Notes under the pieces: generated by a model | The model's database searches: none | Seen by the model: only the letters and a program-made list of their open reading frames with translations | Told to the model about the DNA's origin: nothing | Source of the DNA: Brachionus rotundiformis | Lineage: Eukaryota > Rotifera > Eurotatoria > Ploima > Brachionidae | Reading direction: 5' to 3' | Length of the DNA stretch: 64,000 nucleotides | Assembly: GCA_016802295.1 (NCBI GenBank) | Contig: JAESIW010000138.1 | Location: 2,084,897 to 2,148,896, forward strand | Program-made: the position numbers and the translations under genes | Part shown: one piece after another, positions 57,896 to 64,000 of the stretch | Numbering within the stretch: position 1 is the first letter of the stretch | Layout of the letters: the number at the start of each line of letters is the position of its first letter

Positions 57896-59539
57896 CTAAA
57901 TAGAAATAATTCTTTATTTTTCTATTAAAATTTATTTGCAATTAATTTATTATTAACAAAAATCGATTGCGTTCCAATCTGGCTTATACCTTGATGTAAA
58001 AAAAATATCTTCAATTTATCTAGTAAATTTAGTTATTAGATCTATTTTTAGATAGAGTAAATTAAATTTTTTTAAAATTTAAATTTTATTTAAGTTATAT
58101 CCTTAGGATAAGTGAAAAATATTTTTTTTAATTTTGATGCCAATTTAAAGCTGGTACAAATTTTGACAATCGATTAAATTTGCTGATTGTTCAAGACTTA
58201 TCAGACTTAAGGTACAAACACGGGTTTCATTCTAAAAAATTTTATCAGCACTTTATGGAGTAAATTTTATCATTTAACACTCAAAAACAAATTAAATAAG
58301 TACAATTATGAGACCAAATTGGGCCCGAAAAATTTTACTTTTAATTATATAAATAAATTATTGATTTATTATTTTCGAAAATATCGAGGAAAAGGTGAAT
58401 ATTAATCTTAAAAAATGCTAAATTAAAAATTTTGAAACAATGATTGACAATGTGAAATTAATTTTTTTATTATAGATAAAAATATTTTCTTCTTATTAAG
58501 CGGAAGTAAAGTCCTAAACCAGTTATGAAAAAAATCCCTTATTTTTCAAATTGAGAAAAACCATTTATAATTTCCTTTTGGCAAAATATTGAACAAAGCT
58601 CATTAATCCTAGTTAAATGTTTTAATCAGATTTTAGACAAAATTAATAAAAATTAGTAATTATCTGCGTTAAAACGATCCATAATTAAAAATCGCTTGGT
58701 GAATAGATAAAAATTTCTTTATGAATTAGACAATTTTTAAATGACAAGATAATCTCACGGGATGAGAAATTAAAAAATATCATAATTAAATTATACATTT
58801 GGCGTGTAAAAGATTGACGTATTTGATTCAATTAATTGAAAGAAAATAAAGTTAATATTTAATTTTGAGTCTGTGGAAAAGTATCGGCTCTTTTTGCAAA
58901 GCACTCTTCTGTACTCTCTAATATTTGGTAAATATTTTTGCTCTGCTTAGTCTTTAAAACAAAAAAGATAAACAGAATAGAGCTTTTCTTGACTAAAAAT
59001 TTTTAATTTATTTTAAAAATTTTTTATTCAAAAATCTGACACATCAATTTAATCAAAATCAATATTTATTAATTTATTTTCTCGTATTGAAAAAAAAAAG
59101 TGATATTTTATACGTAAAACTCACAGCAAACTCTTAAAAGGAAATATAAATTCAAATAAATCCAAACAAATTAAAAAAAAAAGATAATTTATTTTTTCCT
59201 ATTCGAAAATACTTAACCAGTAAATTTCATTTAATATAATTATTATTTTATTTATTTGAAAGAAAAAAGTTAAGAAATTTGTTTAAGTCGATGTGAGTAT
59301 TTTTTTAATAAAATTTTAATCAGTCAATAAAGATTAATTGCTATTTGAATTATTTTCATTGCCAAATTTAAAAGTAACACTGGTATGCGCCATTGTCCGG
59401 CCCGTTTATACAACTGTTGGTAAACTTTAGAAAATTTAAACATTGGTAGTGGTTTGAGCAAACAGGTAGCATTTAGTAACCAGAAATTTAGCCAGATTTA
59501 TATTCTATTTATGAAAATATCATGACTCTTTTTAATCTA
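57896..59539. other. AT-rich intergenic stretch
   Basis: About 1.6 kb, no frame or repeat supported. Confidence 0.35.
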
Positions 59540-59955
59540 AAATTATGTTTATAGCTGATACAATCATTTTTAAAAACTCCCAATTCACCTTGTTCAAACT
59601 TTTGCTGATTTTGTAGCACTCAGATCTACGCTGAATTTTCTTGTAGATTTGTTATTCCTGATCTACCCAGTCTTTATCTGTGGTTTGGATTTCAAAGCCA
59701 ATAATAGACTTGTTGCTGAAACATCTACTCATTTGGTAACTGATTAACACCTCATTTATTTAAAACATTTGTTATAAAATTATTTATAAACATAATAAAA
59801 TTTCAAAAAATTAAATCTTTATCTCCTTTGTAGATCGAGATTTGGTCCGCTGAAAGTTGGATAAATGTGATAATGATCTTGGCAATCTCATCAGTGAATG
59901 GGGCATAGGCCAGATTATCTCGCTGGCTGGCTGAGGCCTCAATCAAATGCTGAAC
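59540..59955 (-). pseudogene. Probable gene fragment or pseudogene
   Basis: One clean minus-strand exon-like piece, 59949-59803, reads HLIEASASQRDNLAYAPFTD, then EIAKIIITFIQLSADQISIY and stops after KGDKDLIF, with a CAG acceptor ahead of it. Downstream (59735-59540) a second coding-like piece starts MSRCFSNKSIIGFEIQTTDK and is broken by one stop before QIYKKIQRRSECYKISKS. No upstream exons are seen. It may be the 3' end of an unrecognised gene, or two remnants. Family unknown. Confidence 0.35.
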
Positions 59956-60874
59956 ACACTTTTTACATACCAATGATTAAACTTTTTTTATTACGAGTAG
60001 AAAAAATTTAAAAACTAATAAAATTATCTTTATTCACCAATTAGCATATTTGAATAATTACTGAAAATCTAATAAAAAAACAAATATTAAAATTAGTTAT
60101 TAAGATTACAAGAGTTATAATAAAATTTATTAGCTTTAAAATAATTACCACTTTGACAAAATTTATATTCTTTTTTATTTAGTGCTAATTTAGTGACAAA
60201 ATTAATTGCATTAATCTAGTAATTTTTGTGCATTTATTCAAATTGGAAAGCTTTTAATAAAAAAGGAAAAAATAAAATATAAAAGCTACCTTTTAGTTTT
60301 TCTTCCTCATTTTATTGAAAAACTAATCTACAAAAAAAATTTTAATTAGAGCAATTTAGCATTTAAGTTAGCTAGTCGCATTTATGTTTGAAAATATCTA
60401 TATATTTTTTTTAATTTTCATTAGATAAGTAATCTTTACAATCTTTAAATCTTAGGTAAATATTTAATTTTTTTTCATTTATACTTACTTTATGTAAAAA
60501 TAGCGAAAATCTTATTTAGTTTATAATTTGATAGTTCAAACTGGTTTTTTCTTGAATTGCTTTACCGCTATTAAACTAAAAAAAAATATATAAAATATTC
60601 TTATTTACTTTTTATTCCGTCAAAAAGCATAATTTTTTTTTATTTTTATAATAGACTCTTAAAATATATTGACAATTATATTTCAAGTAATTTTTACATA
60701 ATTCTCAAATTGTCTTGAGCATCTTGGGCTTACTAATTCCACATTGGAATCTGATTATAATAAATTAGATAGAATATATCTCAAGATTTAATTAAATTTT
60801 AAATTAGTTAGTTTTTTGTTTAGTTCATCTTTGGTTTACCTAAATATGATTCCATTCTAAACCATGAAAAAAAA
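59956..60874. other. AT-rich stretch upstream of the fucosyltransferase
   Basis: No reading frame. It should hold the promoter of the gene starting at 60875. Confidence 0.35.
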
Positions 60875-62239
60875 ATGCTTATAAAAAACATGATAATTTG
60901 TCGTAGCTTGGGACGCAAGCGGCATCGCTTGACCAGTTGTATTTTAGTTTTACTTTTTATCTTGTATACGGTCTTGAACAGCAACCTGCTGGCCAGACCC
61001 TATTACCAAATAGATTATCCAGAGTACACATTTATTTCAGAGCCTGAGCGACCATTGGTGAACATATGCAATCCAATTAATGGCAACTACACTGAATTTA
61101 AGGTGGTGATAGATGGTCAGCCATATCCGCAAATAATTCCACTCTACTACAATCAAAGCATTAATTTCACCTGCTTGAACCTCAATCCAAAGCGCAAGAG
61201 AATTTTATTGTGGAACAAATTTACCGGTTTGCCAAATATACCTGTTGATGGCGGAGATTCGCGCGACTTGTTGCTCAAGTCCAAATGTCCAGTGACCAAT
61301 TGTGATCTCACTTCGGACCGCTCAATGGCCAACTCGAGCGACATGATTCTCTTTCACATGCGCAGTCGCATAGATGAATTTCCCAAGGTGAGATTCTCGA
61401 GCCAAAAATGGGTCTACGTTATCTACGAATCTCAACTACACTGTCCAATGTGCAGCAAATTGGACAATTTGTTCAATCTTTCGTCCACATTTAGCTCCAC
61501 ATCGGACATAACTAGCCTTTACTTGTCCGACTCAAGGCTTAAATGGTCTACCTCAAATCCGGACTACAACGAGACCAACTACTTACTAAGCTCGAAGCCA
61601 GGCTTTGCGGTCATCCTCATTAGCGATTGTGGCGAGTACTTGAACAGGCTTAAAATAGTCAAGTATTTGCGCCAATACATACCGGTGGATATTTATGGAA
61701 AATGTTCGGACCAAGGCCTTAAATGTCCACAAGTGGGCGATTGTAGGCAGTATTTGGCCAAGAGATACAAATTTTTTTTTAGCTTTGAAAACTCATTCTG
61801 CAAGGAGTATGTTACAGAAAAATTTTTCAACACATTAAATTATGATATAGTGCCAGTGGTCCTTGGTGCAGGTGAATACACAAGATTTGCGCCACAATCA
61901 GCATTTATCAATCTAATGAACTATGCAACTCTTAATGAACTAGCTGATTATTTGATACAATTGAGCAACAATCAAACCGCGTACACACAATTTTTCAAAT
62001 GGAAACAATTTATCCAAGTGGACAGAACTGAGCGAACCATTCAGCACTATTGCGAAATGTGTATTAGTCTGCAAATGGAAGAGTTTACTGGCATCAAGCA
62101 CAAAGTGTTCAGTAATCATTCAAGATTGTTCAAGATGCGCGACAATTGCCAAGGGATTAGAATAGATAGTGTCTTTGGAACCAAGTTCTTGAAATTAGAC
62201 AAAGATAATGTTAAAATGAAGTATTTGGAAAGCTATTGA
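60875..62239 (+). CDS. Alpha-1,3-fucosyltransferase, GT10 family
   Basis: Single exon, 454 aa, type II Golgi layout: short basic N-terminus, one membrane anchor at ~21-38 (SCILVLLFILYTVLNSNLLA), then the lumenal enzyme. The variable N-terminal half has SSDMILFHMRSRIDEFP and RFSSQKWVYVIYES, as in FUT proteins. The donor-binding region near 300-350 carries the GT10 signature (RYKFFFSFENSFCKEYVTEK, FFNTLNYDIVPVVLGAGEYT, FAPQSAFINLMNY). Several NxS/T sites and Cys-rich ends (CEMC near 405) fit. It transfers fucose from GDP-fucose to GlcNAc of N-glycans or Lewis-type structures; which acceptor cannot be told. The ATG at 60863 is out of frame and closes after six codons. Confidence 0.9.
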   Translation: MLIKNMIICRSLGRKRHRLTSCILVLLFILYTVLNSNLLARPYYQIDYPEYTFISEPERPLVNICNPINGNYTEFKVVIDGQPYPQIIPLYYNQSINFTCLNLNPKRKRILLWNKFTGLPNIPVDGGDSRDLLLKSKCPVTNCDLTSDRSMANSSDMILFHMRSRIDEFPKVRFSSQKWVYVIYESQLHCPMCSKLDNLFNLSSTFSSTSDITSLYLSDSRLKWSTSNPDYNETNYLLSSKPGFAVILISDCGEYLNRLKIVKYLRQYIPVDIYGKCSDQGLKCPQVGDCRQYLAKRYKFFFSFENSFCKEYVTEKFFNTLNYDIVPVVLGAGEYTRFAPQSAFINLMNYATLNELADYLIQLSNNQTAYTQFFKWKQFIQVDRTERTIQHYCEMCISLQMEEFTGIKHKVFSNHSRLFKMRDNCQGIRIDSVFGTKFLKLDKDNVKMKYLESY

Positions 62240-63592
62240 TCAGAAGCTGTCCCAATTATTAAATAATTAAAATTAACTTATTTATTTTTCGTATTATTTT
62301 TAAAGAAATAATAAAGTTTTATTGAAATTATTGATTTTTAACTAATATTTGTATAGTATAATTTTTTATAGTAAACTCTTAATAAATATGTCGAATTTTA
62401 AGCTTCTATATGTTTGTTAAGTGGTGTTACTTGTCAATATTTGATATTCGTTCTTAATTAAAAATTTCTAAGTAATTTAGGTTAGTAAAATACATATTAA
62501 TTATTTGATTATAATTATAGACTTTCTTTCCAAATTAAGTCCATCTGCCTAGGAATCTCTCGAAGAAGCATATAAAAATTAAATATCTCCTGTGACAAAA
62601 AAACTAATTCAAGTGTTATAAATAAGTTAAAAGTTAATTAATTTGCTCAATTTTAATTATATTCAGAGATGTTAAAATTTCATTTTTTATTATTTTTTTA
62701 TTCATTATTTTAAAAAATTAATTATTGACAAAAATGATTATCAAAGGATTTTAATTTAATCCCAAAAATTAAATATCATTTAACCATTTCAGGTGTAGAT
62801 AGACTATTTTTTTATAATCTTATAATTTATACTTTATAAATAATAGAAAGTTATTTTATAGGTTTTCAAAAGTTGGATTAATAAAATAAGAAAATAGATA
62901 TAATTATAGACTTTCTTACCAAATCAAGAATTTTAACCAAATATTCTATGATTTTTCTAAATAATGTTTTTAACCAAAAATATAAAAAAAAATCCAAACT
63001 CTTAATATTTTATTTAGACAAAGTAAATTTACCACTTAAAAATCACTTCACTTTTACTTAAGTTTAAAGTCCTTTCCAAATTTCCGTACTAAATTTCAAA
63101 GAAGGAAACTTGGATAAGACTAATTGTCCCTTTTGAATGGTAAGATTACTCTAAAGCATGAATTTTTTCTTTCATAATGCTTTTTGGATAAATGTGCCAG
63201 TTCTTGGTAGACCTCGATTTGAAAATGTGAAACTCTGAAATCACCATTGACTTTCATTATATTTTTTCAATCCCTGATGCACCTTTTTTTCCATATACAG
63301 CTACCATTTAATAGCTCAAACTTGGCACGAGACAAAAAGAATTTTTTTCAATGTACCAAGTGAACGACCTGTTTGCTTTGATCAATTCAAATAGGTTCAA
63401 AATACTTTTTTTAATAGAATAGAATTATCAATTTTTTTAATAAAGAAAAAAAATATTCTTAAAATTTTTATTTAAATTTTAATAAAACAAGTCAATCAGT
63501 TCTAATCTAATTTGGGCATTACAAAACAAACCTATAAAAGCCACGATAAAATTTAAAATAACATCTTGAAAAAAAAATAGATAATACATCTT
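62240..63592. other. AT-rich intergenic stretch
   Basis: A short minus-strand frame near 63265-63120 (MKVNGDFRVSHFQIEVYQEL) is coding-like but isolated. Otherwise nothing. Confidence 0.35.
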
Positions 63593-64000
63593 TTAAAAGT
63601 TTATATTAAATATTTGTAAAAAATTACTTTTATTTCTCAAAAATAGAATCTCGTAGAGCTCAAGAGTCTCGTTTAAATTTCCTAAGAAAAAAGACGAATT
63701 GAGGTACATTATCATCTGACTGAGTACCATAAGAAAAGCTCCAAGTCCCCGTTTAACTCGTTCATTCATCATGTTTATCTTTAATTAAAAAAAAATTTCT
63801 CAATATTATTAATTGATTTATCTTCTTACATTGTCATTAATTGTTTTATTTTTGAGTATAAAATTGAAATAAAAGTTCTCGAAAATGATCATTAGACAAT
63901 TTATCATGGTCCAGATGCTCACATTGGTGCCAAAACCATGCCAGAATGAGATGAACACAAAAGAGAACACAATTGACACCAATTGGGTACTTTTTTTGCC
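63593..64000 (-). CDS. HHAT: HHAT-type MBOAT acyltransferase, C-terminal part
   Basis: Cut by the window edge (5' part beyond 64000). The first exon seen (64000-~63830) reads STQLVSIVFSFVFISFWHGF and GTNVSIWTMINCLMIIFENF. The SFWHG histidine matches the catalytic His of MBOAT enzymes, and the W-x-x-x-N-x-x-x-x-x-x-EN pattern after it matches Hedgehog acyltransferase. A ~52-nt intron then joins INMMNERVKRGLGAFLMVLS and LNSSFFLGN, with stop at 63595-63593. HHAT palmitoylates Hedgehog ligands in the ER. With only the end visible, a related MBOAT (HHAT-like or glycerol-uptake type) cannot be excluded. Confidence 0.7.

Noticed and set aside
63120..63265. Minus-strand frame MKVNGDFRVSHFQIEVYQEL
   Set aside because: Isolated 49-codon frame without homology I can name.

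Overview
This window comes from a compact, strongly AT-rich animal nuclear genome. Genes carry short spliceosomal GT-AG introns of about 50-80 nt. The gene set is clearly metazoan and points to a ciliated animal: kinesin-3 UNC-104/KIF1A, a claudin-like protein, a p21/p27-type CDK inhibitor, a cation-dependent mannose-6-phosphate receptor, HHAT-type MBOAT, ECT2L and a CEP126-like protein. The AT bias, very short introns and gene density would suit a monogonont rotifer (Brachionus-like), but no marker in the window proves this, so the placement is an inference. No rRNA, tRNA, CRISPR array or operon of bacterial type is visible.

Layout. 1-8.4 kb: the end of an unidentified gene (-), ECT2L (-), a WrbA-type quinone oxidoreductase (+) head-to-head with ECT2L, and a J-domain protein (-). 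9.6-9.9 kb: a small zinc-ribbon reading frame. 11.8-20.5 kb: a full UNC-104/KIF1A kinesin (-) with an unusual in-frame 423-nt cassette exon. 20.5-27.6 kb: a gene-poor stretch with a pre-miRNA-sized hairpin, a decayed LINE tail, the M6PR gene (-), and a GC-rich LTR-like repeat interrupted by a 1,020-bp Mutator-like element with a 9-bp target duplication. 27.6-34.4 kb: a plus-strand run of PSMB5, PIGS, an IQ+BTB protein and a claudin-like protein. 34.4-41.5 kb: repeats, an unknown Cys-motif protein (-), an acidic protein ending in a CaaX box (+), and a second, inverted copy of the LTR-like repeat. 41.8-50.1 kb: ORMDL (-), a p21-like CDK inhibitor with a split C-terminal PIP box (-), DHX35 (-), and a small coiled-coil gene (-) that stops only 5 nt before the DHX35 start. 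50.7-55.1 kb: a CEP126-like gene (+) with a 1.5-kb intron. 55-64 kb: a possible small three-exon gene, an orphan 7TM receptor (-), pseudogene-like fragments, an alpha-1,3-fucosyltransferase (+) and the 3' end of an HHAT-type acyltransferase (-).

The genes are mostly unrelated housekeeping or cell-biological units. Shared themes are the secretory pathway and glycobiology (PIGS, M6PR, ORMDL, fucosyltransferase, HHAT) and cilia/cytoskeleton (KIF1A, CEP126-like, ECT2L). I found no convincing new multi-gene system. The most interesting items are the duplicated-motif cassette exon of the kinesin, the intron-split PIP box of the CDK inhibitor, the nested transposon, the 5-nt gene spacing at DHX35, and a WrbA protein in an animal. 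Exon joins were inferred by eye from GT-AG sites and family similarity, and no alignment or expression data were available.
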